NCBI RefSeq assembly: GCF_013359755.1
Contig: NZ_JABMCJ010000086.1
Location: 1 to 64,000, forward strand
Direction: 5' to 3'
DNA from: Tardiphaga robiniae
GTDB taxonomy: Bacteria; Pseudomonadota; Alphaproteobacteria; Rhizobiales; Xanthobacteraceae
Length of the DNA stretch: 64,000 nucleotides
Part shown: positions 35,054-42,734 of the stretch, in pieces
Layout: each line of letters begins with the position of its first letter
How positions within the stretch are numbered: position 1 is the first letter of the stretch
The notes under the pieces: model-generated
The model's database searches: none
Told to the model about the DNA's origin: nothing
The model's input: only the letters and a program-made list of their open reading frames with translations
Translations under genes and position numbers: made by a program

Positions 35054-35751
35054 GCAGCGCGCTCCAGATGCTCGACAAGACCAGCAAACAGACCGCGGCC
35101 GTCGGTGCAGCCCATGATGTCTTCGACGTGATTTTCCGGATGCGGCATCATGCCGAGCACGTTGCCCTTCTCGCTGACGATTCCGGCAATCGACGCAGCA
35201 GCGCCGTTGATGTTGTGCAGATCACCAACCTCGCCCGTCGGCGAACAATAGCGATACAGCACGCGGCCATCGCCTTCGAGGCGCTTCAGCGTTTCGGCAT
35301 CGGCGGTGTAGTTACCCTCGCCGTGTGCGATCGGCACGCGGATCACCTGACGGGCATTGTAGCCGCGGGTAAACGCCGTGTCGGAACGCTCGACGCGCAG
35401 ATGCACGTCGTGGCAGAGGAATTTCAGCTTGGCATTGCGCATCAGGATGCCCGGCAGCAGGCCAGACTCGCACAGGATCTGGAAGCCGTTGCAGACGCCC
35501 ATCACCAGGCCACCGTCAGCCGCGAACGCCCGCACCGCATCCATCACCGGAGAGCGCGCTGCAATGGCGCCGCAGCGCAGGTAGTCACCATAGGAGAAGC
35601 CGCCGGGGACGACGACGAGATCGGTGCCCTTGGGCAGCGCGGTCTCGGCGTGCCAGACCATCGTGGACTCCTGCCCCGATGCCAGCTTGAGCGCCCGCGC
35701 CATGTCGCGCTCGCGGTTGATTCCGGGGAAGACGAGAACGGCGGATTTCAT
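35050..35751 (-). CDS. purQ: Phosphoribosylformylglycinamidine synthase, glutaminase subunit
   Basis: PurQ supplies ammonia from glutamine to PurL. The 233-residue class I amidotransferase starts [21 protein letters not shown]. It has the nucleophile elbow [21 protein letters not shown] with the catalytic cysteine, and the histidine-glutamate pair near the C-terminus in [18 protein letters not shown]. Spacing to purS is 14 bases, and its stop overlaps the start of the following Bug-family gene. It belongs with purC and purS in one leftward operon; purL is located separately. Confidence 0.96.
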   Translation of the reverse strand: MKSAVLVFPGINRERDMARALKLASGQESTMVWHAETALPKGTDLVVVPGGFSYGDYLRCGAIAARSPVMDAVRAFAADGGLVMGVCNGFQILCESGLLPGILMRNAKLKFLCHDVHLRVERSDTAFTRGYNARQVIRVPIAHGEGNYTADAETLKRLEGDGRVLYRYCSPTGEVGDLHNINGAAASIAGIVSEKGNVLGMMPHPENHVEDIMGCTDGRGLFAGLVEHLERAA

Positions 35752-35765
35752 AGCGATAACCTGGC

Positions 35766-36005
35766 TCAGAGCACTTCGACGCGATAGTTTTCGATCACCG
35801 TATTCGCCAGCAGCTTGTCCGCTGCCGCCTTCAGCGCCTCTTCGGCTTTCGCCTTGTCGGCGCCGGCGAGTTCGATGTCGAACACCTTGCCCTGCCGCAC
35901 AGAGGCAATGCCATTGACGCCGAGCGACTTCAGCGCGCCTTCGATGGCCTTGCCCTGCGGGTCAAGGATGCCGTTTTTTAGGGTAACAGTTACGCGGGCT
36001 TTCAC
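35766..36005 (-). CDS. purS: Phosphoribosylformylglycinamidine synthase subunit PurS
   Basis: PurS is the small structural subunit that joins PurL and PurQ in the FGAM synthase complex. The 79-residue product has the family pattern [40 protein letters not shown] and the C-terminal [10 protein letters not shown]. It lies 10 bases from purC and 14 bases from purQ, in the same orientation, as part of an operon. Confidence 0.96.
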   Translation of the reverse strand: MKARVTVTLKNGILDPQGKAIEGALKSLGVNGIASVRQGKVFDIELAGADKAKAEEALKAAADKLLANTVIENYRVEVL

Positions 36006-36015
36006 GTCTTGATCC

Positions 36016-36783
36016 TCAGCTCTTGACCAGTACCGGGCCGGTGCCCATCGGGCGTTCGTTTTCGGAGAGAATGCCGAGACGCTTGGCGACCTCGGTATAG
36101 GCCTCCAGCACGCCCCCGAGATCCCTGCGGAAACGATCCTTGTCCAGCTTCTCGTTCGACTTGATATCCCACAGCCGGCATGAGTCGGGCGAGATCTCGT
36201 CGGCGACGATGATGCGCATCATGTCGTTTTCGAACAGGCGGCCGCATTCCATCTTGAAATCGACGAGGCGGATGCCGATGCCGAGGAAAAGACCGGTGAG
36301 GAAGTCGTTGACGCGGATGGCGAGCGCCATGATGTCATCGATTTCCTGCGGGGTGGCCCAGCCGAACGCCGTGATGTGCTCTTCCGAGACCATCGGGTCG
36401 TTGAGCTGGTCGTTCTTGTAATAGAACTCGATGATCGAGCGGGGCAGCTGGGTGCCTTCCTCGATGCCGAGGCGCTGCGACAGCGAGCCCGCCGCCACGT
36501 TACGGACCACCACTTCCAGCGGCACGATCTCGACTTCGCGAATCAGCTGCTCGCGCATGTTGAGTCGGCGGATGAAATGGGTCGGCACGCCGATGTCGTT
36601 CAGATGCTGGAACAGGTATTCCGAAATCCGGTTATTGAGGACGCCCTTGCCCTCGATCACCTGGTGTTTCTTGGCATTGAACGCGGTCGCGTCGTCCTTG
36701 AAGTGCTGAATCAGGGTACCGGGCTCCGGGCCTTCATACAGGACCTTGCCCTTGCCTTCATAAATGCGACGTCGACGGCTCAT
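36016..36783 (-). CDS. purC: SAICAR synthetase
   Basis: PurC (phosphoribosylaminoimidazole-succinocarboxamide synthase) adds aspartate to CAIR with ATP. The 255-residue protein contains [20 protein letters not shown] at the N-terminus, [38 protein letters not shown], and the SAICAR signature region [11 protein letters not shown] followed by [19 protein letters not shown] 36783 gives the usual start [10 protein letters not shown]; an in-frame ATG 30 bases upstream is possible. It is first in the purC-purS-purQ operon. PurB, the next enzyme, is encoded at 2.1 kb. Confidence 0.97.
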   Translation of the reverse strand: MSRRRRIYEGKGKVLYEGPEPGTLIQHFKDDATAFNAKKHQVIEGKGVLNNRISEYLFQHLNDIGVPTHFIRRLNMREQLIREVEIVPLEVVVRNVAAGSLSQRLGIEEGTQLPRSIIEFYYKNDQLNDPMVSEEHITAFGWATPQEIDDIMALAIRVNDFLTGLFLGIGIRLVDFKMECGRLFENDMMRIIVADEISPDSCRLWDIKSNEKLDKDRFRRDLGGVLEAYTEVAKRLGILSENERPMGTGPVLVKS

Positions 36784-37130
36784 GGGGATGTACCGGGTGT
36801 TGTTGAAATCCATGGATGTGGTGTGCTCCGAATAACGGGATCGACCCACGACGGAGCTGCCGTGAAGGCCAGGAACGGGAAGAAACAGAACGAGAACCGG
36901 GCCTGCAGGCAACCTACCCGATCGGCCCTGCCAGTACAATCGACCCGGCCCGCCCAGTGGGGGTTTACCCCAACCTCGCGCAAGCCTGGTCCGATAAGCC
37001 TCGCCCGATACCGTCTTGCCTGCGACCTTGCGGCCGATTGTTCCAACGGTATCTCGACCTTATTTAAGCTCCGAACCGGCGTTTACAACGTCGTCCTGAC
37101 CGCCCAACAACCCCGACGGGAACTTTAACC
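36784..37130. other. Divergent intergenic region between purC and the DUF1476 gene
   Basis: This 347-base gap holds no gene. It must include promoters for both divergent genes. AT-richer sequence near 37050-37070 (TATCTCGACCTTATTTAAG) is a plausible promoter zone for the DUF1476 gene, but I cannot place -35 and -10 boxes reliably. No repeat-family element is seen. Confidence 0.35.
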
Positions 37131-37454
37131 ATGTCATCATTCGACAAGCGCGGCGAAGCCTTCGAGAACAAGTATGCGCTCGATGAAAGCCAGAAGTTCA
37201 AGGCCGAGGCCCGCCGCAACAAGCTGCTGGGCCTGTGGGTCGCCGAGCAGCTCGGCAAGTCCGGCGACGAGGCCGCCGCCTATGCCAAGGAAGTCGTCGC
37301 AGCTGATTTCGAGGAAGCCGGCGACGGCGACGTGGTGCGCAAGGTGCTCGCCGATCTCACCGCCAAGGGCGTCGCGATCACCGAGCCGCAGCTGCGCGTG
37401 AAGATGGATCAGCTGACCGCTGAGGCCGTCGCGCAGGTGAAGGCGGGTATCTGA
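37131..37454 (+). CDS. DUF1476 protein, F1-ATPase inhibitor zeta subunit
   Basis: The 107-residue, highly helical protein has the DUF1476 pattern: SSFDKRGEAFENKYALDES, KFKAEARRNKLLGLWVAEQLG, and ADFEEAGDGDVVRKVLADL. In Paracoccus the homologous zeta subunit binds the F1 sector through its N-terminal segment and blocks ATP hydrolysis while allowing synthesis. This family is essentially alphaproteobacterial. The gene is monocistronic, with hairpins downstream at 37469-37498 and 37514-37544. How strong the inhibition is outside Paracoccus varies and cannot be predicted here. Confidence 0.93.
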   Translation: MSSFDKRGEAFENKYALDESQKFKAEARRNKLLGLWVAEQLGKSGDEAAAYAKEVVAADFEEAGDGDVVRKVLADLTAKGVAITEPQLRVKMDQLTAEAVAQVKAGI

Positions 37455-37468
37455 GGTCAACAGCTTCG

Positions 37469-37550
37469 AGTTGCAGCGAGACATCTCGCTGCAACTCACA
37501 ACGTTTCCATAGAGAGCCGCGCATCGTATGATGGCGCGGCTCTTGTCTTT
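37469..37550 (+). terminator. Two hairpins downstream of the DUF1476 gene
   Basis: GAGTTGCAGCGAGA and TCTCGCTGCAACTC (37469-37498) are perfectly complementary over 14 bases. A second stem AGAGCCGCGC/GCGCGGCTCT (37514-37544) is followed by the T-rich TGTCTTTT. The second is the likelier transcription terminator; the first may stabilise the message end. Confidence 0.7.
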
Positions 37551-37845
37551 TGAAACGTTCCAGACTCGCAGGGTCTCGCTGAAGCTTCCGAATTGCGATC
37601 TGCAAATTCTGAAACGGAGTCGCACAGCGTGCCGATGGCGGCTCGCAGGCGCGTGCTACAAATTGCTCAAAATGCACGTTGATTGTTCAATCGTGTCGCG
37701 GCTCACCTTGCGACTGCATCACCGAAGACACACAGGCTCGCGAATCTCGTCGCTTTAGAGCGATTCAACCTCCCATTCGAAGTTTTCATTCAAAGCTACT
37801 GCTAGATCGCCTGCGCATGTTTCTCAAACGCGAAGGCGACACAAA
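37551..37845. promoter_or_regulatory. Upstream region of the TonB-dependent receptor gene
   Basis: This AT-richer stretch precedes an iron-uptake gene and probably holds an iron-responsive promoter. CTTTAGAGCGATTCAA (about 37753-37768) contains one half of an Irr-box-like sequence (TTTAGA), but the second half is not conserved. No convincing Fur or Irr site can be assigned. No gene is visible. Confidence 0.3.
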
Positions 37846-40191
37846 GTGACGACGGACAACCATTGCAATCTCGACAGCAACGCACGCAGCATCTTCAGGG
37901 TGCGCCGCGCGTATTGGTTGATCGGCGCGACGTTCCTGCTGGGCGATCTCTCCACCGATATGTCGGTCGCCAACGCACAATCGAGCACAGCACTGCCGCC
38001 TGTCACCGTCGAGTCGCCCACCGAAGCACGCCGGCCCGCACGTGCTGCGAGCACCACGCCGAGCCGGGCGCGCACTGCCGCCGCCCGCCGCAATGCCACG
38101 CCGCCGCCCGCCCCGCCGACACCGACCGAGCGCACGATCGCCGCTGCTGCCGCCAAATATGAACAGATCCTCGGCTATCGCGCTATGCCGAGTGGGACCA
38201 CGCTGCGGTCAGGCCAGCCGCCGCTCAACACGGCTCAGACCGTCAATGTCGTTCCCGAGCAGGTGATCAAGGATCAGTTGCCGCGCAACATCGACGACGC
38301 GCTCTCCAATATCAGCGGCGTCACCCAGACCAATACGCTGGCCGGTACGCTCGACGCCGTCATTCGCCGCGGCTTCGGCGACAACCGTGACGGCTCGATC
38401 ATGCGCAACGGCCTGCCGCTGGTGCAGGGCCGCAGCTTCAATCCCGCTGTCGAAAGCGTCGAAGTGCTGAAAGGACCGGCCTCGCTGCTCTATGGCATTG
38501 TGGACCCCGGCGGCATCGTCAACACGATCAGCAAGCGGCCCGACCTCTATCAGCACGGCTCGGTCACATTGCTCGGCTCGACCTATGGCAACTCGAAGAA
38601 CGGCATCGACGGTACCTTCGACATCACCGGTCCGATCGGCAATGACGGTCTCGCCTATCGTTTCATCGCCTATGGCACGAACGAGGATTACTGGCGCAAT
38701 TTCGGCACCCGCAAGGACACGCTGATTGCGCCATCGCTGTCCTGGTATGGTGACGATACCACGGTGCATTTGAACTACGAGCACCGCGACTTCTCCTATC
38801 CGTTCGATCGCGGCACATCGCTCGACAGCCGCACCAATACGCCACTTGCTATTCCGCGCGAACGCCGTCTCGACGAACCCTACAACAACATGTGGGGCAC
38901 CACGGATCTGATGCAGGCCTCGGTGGATCACCGCATCAACGAGAACTGGAAGCTCTACGCCGCCTACAGCTTCAACACCGAAACCTTCAGCGCGAACCAG
39001 CTCCGCATTGTCACCGTTAATCCGGTGTCCGGCCTCATCACCCGCAGCAATGACGGCACGCGCAATTCGTTCAGCAATGTAAGCGCCGGCACCTCCTACA
39101 TGCAGGGCACGGTCTGGACCGGCGGCTTCCGCAACGATGTGGTGTTCGGCGGCGACGCCCAATATCGGACCATCTGGCGACAGGACCTGATCCGGCAGGC
39201 CACGCCGAACGTGTTCAACATGTACAATCCAGTCTATGGCCTGCTGTCGCCCGGCACGACGGTGCTCGCGACCGACAGCGACCAGACCGACGCGCTGTCG
39301 ACGCGCGCACTCTTCCTCCAGGATACGTTCTATCTGACCAACCAGCTTCTACTGGTCGGCGGCGTGCGCTGGATGGAATTCGAGCAGTTGGCCGGGCGCG
39401 GACGTAATCCTTTCATCACCAACACCAATCTCGCCGGCGACAAGGTGCTGCCGATCGGCGGTGTGATCTACAAGTTCACCGACGAGGTCTCCTGGTATCT
39501 CAGCTACACGGAGTCGCTGAAGCCGACTGCAACAATCAACTTGTTCACCGGCGCTCCCGTTGGTTTCATAGTCGACTCCAACATCCAGCCTGAGGAAGGC
39601 GTGCAGTGGGAAACCGGCATCAAGTTCGACATCAACAAGCGGCTGTCGGGCAATGTCGCATTCTACGACATCGACAAGAAGAATGTGCTCGTGTCGATTC
39701 CTATCAGCGGCGGCGTGAGTCAGGTGCGCGCGGCCGGCAAGGTGCGCTCACGCGGCTTCGAGGTCGATATCACCGGGCGCCTGACCGACAATATCAGCAT
39801 GATCGGCAGCTATGGCTATACCGATGCCCGCGTCACCGACGACCCCACGTTGATCGGCAAGGCGCTGCAGAACGTCGCACTCAATACAGCCTCGCTGTTC
39901 ATGGTCTATGACTTCGGCACCATGCTGCCCGGCCGCCTGCGCATCGGCGGCGGTGCGCGCTATGTCAGCGACCGCCCTGGCGATGCCAACAATAGTTTCT
40001 ACCTGCCGTCCTATGTGGTCGCCGATACGTTCGCGAGTTATGAGGTCAAGCAGATGGGATTCCCGGTGATCTATCAGTTCAACGTGAAGAACCTCTTCGA
40101 CCAAACCTACTATCCCTCGGCGGTCAATAACCTGAACGTTGCGATCGGCGACGCCCGTCGCTTCTCGCTGGCAGCGACGGTGAAGTTCTGA
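37846..40191 (+). CDS. TonB-dependent siderophore receptor
   Basis: This 781-residue outer-membrane receptor imports a ferric siderophore using TonB energy. A signal peptide-like segment ends near ANAQ (residue 45), followed by the putative TonB box LPPVTVES. A proline/alanine-rich stretch leads to the plug domain (TVNVVPEQVIKDQLPRNIDD, ALSNISGVTQTNTLAG, SVEVLKGPASLLYGIVDPGG). The 22-strand barrel ends in the aromatic residue of LAATVKF. The plug motifs match the FhuA/FoxA/FpvA class. GTG 37846 is the only sensible start. The next gene starts two bases after its stop and encodes an iron-type binding protein. Confidence 0.93.
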   Translation: MTTDNHCNLDSNARSIFRVRRAYWLIGATFLLGDLSTDMSVANAQSSTALPPVTVESPTEARRPARAASTTPSRARTAAARRNATPPPAPPTPTERTIAAAAAKYEQILGYRAMPSGTTLRSGQPPLNTAQTVNVVPEQVIKDQLPRNIDDALSNISGVTQTNTLAGTLDAVIRRGFGDNRDGSIMRNGLPLVQGRSFNPAVESVEVLKGPASLLYGIVDPGGIVNTISKRPDLYQHGSVTLLGSTYGNSKNGIDGTFDITGPIGNDGLAYRFIAYGTNEDYWRNFGTRKDTLIAPSLSWYGDDTTVHLNYEHRDFSYPFDRGTSLDSRTNTPLAIPRERRLDEPYNNMWGTTDLMQASVDHRINENWKLYAAYSFNTETFSANQLRIVTVNPVSGLITRSNDGTRNSFSNVSAGTSYMQGTVWTGGFRNDVVFGGDAQYRTIWRQDLIRQATPNVFNMYNPVYGLLSPGTTVLATDSDQTDALSTRALFLQDTFYLTNQLLLVGGVRWMEFEQLAGRGRNPFITNTNLAGDKVLPIGGVIYKFTDEVSWYLSYTESLKPTATINLFTGAPVGFIVDSNIQPEEGVQWETGIKFDINKRLSGNVAFYDIDKKNVLVSIPISGGVSQVRAAGKVRSRGFEVDITGRLTDNISMIGSYGYTDARVTDDPTLIGKALQNVALNTASLFMVYDFGTMLPGRLRIGGGARYVSDRPGDANNSFYLPSYVVADTFASYEVKQMGFPVIYQFNVKNLFDQTYYPSAVNNLNVAIGDARRFSLAATVKF

Positions 40192-40193
40192 GG

Positions 40194-41219
40194 ATGACCA
40201 AATCACGTCACGCCACCGCAGGACTGATTGCGTTGGCAGCGACGTGGCTGAGCTTCGGCACGGCCCCAAGCCACGCCGAAGAGATCAATCTCTATTCGAC
40301 GCGCGAACCGCAACTCGTCGAACCGGTGATCGCATCCTTCACGGCGACGACCGGGATCACGGTCAGGCTCACTTATATCGAGGACAATCTCGTCACGCGC
40401 ATGAAGGCCGAGGGCGACGCCTCCCCCGCCGACGTGCTGATGACCATCGGTCTCGACAAGACATCGCAATTCGCCGCGAATGATCTGTCGCAACCGACCA
40501 CGTCTCCCCTGCTCGACAGGACAATCCCGCCGCAGCTGCGCGGCAAGGAGTGGATCACTTTGTCGGTGCGCCCGCGCGTGGTGGTGATGCGCAATGATTC
40601 CACACAAGGTGCGATCCGCTATGAGGATCTCGCCGATCCCCGCTTTCGCGGCCAGCTCTGCATCCGCTCGCCCTTGCATCAGAACAATGTCGCACTGATT
40701 GCGGCCTACCTCGTGCATCATGGTGCGGACACCACCGAATCCTGGCTGCGCGGCATCAAGGCCAATCTGGCCCATGCGCCGGAAGGCAAGGACAACGACG
40801 TCATTCGCCAGCTTGCGGAAGGCCGCTGCAGCATCGGCATCGCCAATACCGTAGCATTGGCGCAGCTGCGCGACGGCCGCGAAGGCGCGGAGTGGACGGC
40901 CTGGGCGAACAAGGTGAAGACGGTGCCGACGACATTCGCGGGCGGCGGCACGCATGTGAACCTCACCGGCGCGGCGCTGGCGAAACACGCGCCGCATCGC
41001 GCCGCCGCGCTGAAGTTCCTGGAATTTCTGGTGACACCGGCCGCGCAGAAAATCTACGCCGCGGCCGAACTGGAATATCCGGTCACATCAGATGCCGAGA
41101 GCGCGCCGCTGGTGGCGGCGATAGGAGCGTTTCCGAGCGATACGCTTGATATCGATGCGATCGCTGCGAACCAGAAGGCGGCGATTGCGCTGATCAGGAA
41201 AGTTGGGTTTGAGAAATAG
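40194..41219 (+). CDS. Fe3+-type ABC transporter substrate-binding protein
   Basis: The 341-residue protein has a signal peptide (LIALAATWLSFGTAPSHA). Its fold is that of FbpA/FutA ferric-binding proteins: EEINLYSTREPQLVEPVIASF, ITVRLTYIEDNLVTRMKAEG, and VNLTGAALAKHAPHRAAALKFLEFL near the C-terminus. Iron coordination in this family is through tyrosines and sometimes a carbonate. ATG 40194 lies two bases after the receptor's stop, so both are translated together. There is no adjacent permease or ATPase gene, which is unusual for FbpA-like systems. It may use a transporter encoded elsewhere. Confidence 0.88.
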   Translation: MTKSRHATAGLIALAATWLSFGTAPSHAEEINLYSTREPQLVEPVIASFTATTGITVRLTYIEDNLVTRMKAEGDASPADVLMTIGLDKTSQFAANDLSQPTTSPLLDRTIPPQLRGKEWITLSVRPRVVVMRNDSTQGAIRYEDLADPRFRGQLCIRSPLHQNNVALIAAYLVHHGADTTESWLRGIKANLAHAPEGKDNDVIRQLAEGRCSIGIANTVALAQLRDGREGAEWTAWANKVKTVPTTFAGGGTHVNLTGAALAKHAPHRAAALKFLEFLVTPAAQKIYAAAELEYPVTSDAESAPLVAAIGAFPSDTLDIDAIAANQKAAIALIRKVGFEK

Positions 41220-41248
41220 GCGTGCATGATGCGCCACCTCCGCCCACG

Positions 41249-41428
41249 CGTCATTCCGGGGCGCGTGCGTCTTCGCACGCGAACCTCAGCCACTCCACTT
41301 GGAGTAGCGGGGAATCCCGGCATGGCGGTCACCTCTCCGCCGCCCGGAATGTCGAGATGATGAACACGCGGGGATTCCGGGTTCGTGCTTGGCCGGCTTC
41401 GCCGGCAACGCACGCCCCGGAATGACGA
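41249..41428. repeat. Palindromic intergenic repeat, family D copy 1 (CGTCATTCCGGGGCG type)
   Basis: CGTCATTCCGGGGCGCG at the left end is mirrored by CGCCCCGGAATGACG at the right. Inner arms include GGGGAATCCCGG and GGGGATTCCGGGTTCG, with an internal GCCGGCTTCGCCGGC hairpin. Further copies lie at 57676-57803 and 63603-63735. It separates two convergent genes. Confidence 0.85.
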
Positions 41429-41439
41429 CGTGTGGTTAG

Positions 41440-42462
41440 CTACCGCCAGCCCATACCGGGCGCGACGTGTTTCAATATCGCCTCGATCACATGGGCGTTG
41501 TAATCGACGCCCAGCTGATTTGGCACCGTCAGCAGCAGCGTATCCGCTTCCGCGATCGCCTCATCGCCCTTCAGCTGCTTGATCAGCGCATCCGGCTCTG
41601 CTGCAAAGCTGCGGCCGAAGATGGCGCGCTCGGTGCCGTGCAGGTAGCCGACCTTGTCCTCGCCCTCGTTGCCCCGGCCGAAATAAGCGCGGTCGCGGTC
41701 GTCCACCAGCGCGAAGATGCTGCGGCTCACTGACACGCGCGGGTCGCGCGTGTGCCCCGCGGCCTTCCAGGCGTCGCGATAGAGCCGGATCTGCTCGGCC
41801 TGCTGCACGTGAAACGGCTTGCCCGACTCGTCGATCTTCAGCGTCGATGACTGCAGGTTCATGCCCTGCTTCGCCGCCCATTCCGCCGTCGCATTGGTGG
41901 AGGCGCCCCACCAGATGCGTTCGCGCAGGCCTTCGCTATGCGGCTCGAGCCGCAGCAGGCCGGGCGGGTTCGGAAACATCGGATTGGGATTCGGCTGCGC
42001 AAAGCCCTTGCCCTGCAGCACATCGAGAAACACCTCGGTATGCCGCCGCGCCATGTCGGCGTCGGTCTGGCCCTCAGGGGGCGCGTAGCCGAAATAGCGA
42101 TAGCCGTCGATCACCTGCTCCGGCGAACCGCGGGATATGCCGAGCTGCAGCCGCCCGCTTGCGATGAGATCGGCGCTCCCGGCGTCCTCCGCCATATAGA
42201 GCGGGTTCTCGTAGCGCATGTCGATCACGGCGGTGCCGATCTCGATCTTCTTGGTGCGCGCGCCGACCGCCGCCAGTAGCGGAAACGGTGCGGCGAGCTG
42301 ACGCGCGAAATGATGCACCCGGAAATAGGCGCCGTCGGCGCCGAGCTCCTCGGCGGCAACGGCGAGATCGATGGATTGCAGCAGCGCATCGCCCGCCGAG
42401 CGCGTCTGCGATGAGGCCGAAGGGGTCCAGTGGCCGAAGGAAAGAAAGCCGATGTTCTTCAT
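41440..42462 (-). CDS. LLM-class flavin-dependent monooxygenase (luciferase-like)
   Basis: The 340-residue protein belongs to the bacterial luciferase-like TIM-barrel family. Visible blocks are IGFLSFGHWTPS at the start, AVAAEELGADGAYFRVHHFA, FPLLAAVGARTKKIEIGTAV, and ENPLYMAEDAGSADLIASGRLQLGISRG. The later IWWGASTNATAEWAAKQGMN is typical of phosphate-binding loops for FMN. Members oxidise varied substrates with FMNH2 or F420. Because the window offers no partner reductase or pathway, the substrate is unknown. ATG 42462 gives the family-like N-terminus; upstream codons do not match. Confidence 0.88.
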   Translation of the reverse strand: MKNIGFLSFGHWTPSASSQTRSAGDALLQSIDLAVAAEELGADGAYFRVHHFARQLAAPFPLLAAVGARTKKIEIGTAVIDMRYENPLYMAEDAGSADLIASGRLQLGISRGSPEQVIDGYRYFGYAPPEGQTDADMARRHTEVFLDVLQGKGFAQPNPNPMFPNPPGLLRLEPHSEGLRERIWWGASTNATAEWAAKQGMNLQSSTLKIDESGKPFHVQQAEQIRLYRDAWKAAGHTRDPRVSVSRSIFALVDDRDRAYFGRGNEGEDKVGYLHGTERAIFGRSFAAEPDALIKQLKGDEAIAEADTLLLTVPNQLGVDYNAHVIEAILKHVAPGMGWR

Positions 42463-42525
42463 GGGACGGGTACTCAGGGTGGGTTTGCTGACCACCTATT
42501 TAGGCGTGAATGGGAGCAAGAAAAG

Positions 42526-42551
42526 GGAAACGATGGAAACGCATCGTTTCC
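42526..42551. other. Hairpin in the divergent region upstream of the phospholipase D-like gene
   Basis: GGAAACGATG and CATCGTTTCC form a perfect 10-base-pair stem around a six-base loop. It lies in the 272-base gap between divergent genes and could be an operator for a dimeric regulator rather than a terminator, since no transcript should end here. Confidence 0.5.
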
Positions 42552-42734
42552 GGTGAGGCGATCATTTTCGTGGACTGCAGATCCGTGTCCACTTTCGCGC
42601 ACCCCGGCACGACGTCACACAACCCCTCGCCCGCACCCCTTAAGCGTGCATCCTGTCACAAATCTTCTATAGGTTGACCAAAATACGGCGTTGGGCGAGC
42701 ATCAGCGTCACGTCGAAAAACGGGGGGACAGGCC

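Noticed and set aside
37753-37768. Irr-box upstream of the TonB receptor
   Set aside because: Only one half-site (TTTAGA) is present and the mirrored half is missing.
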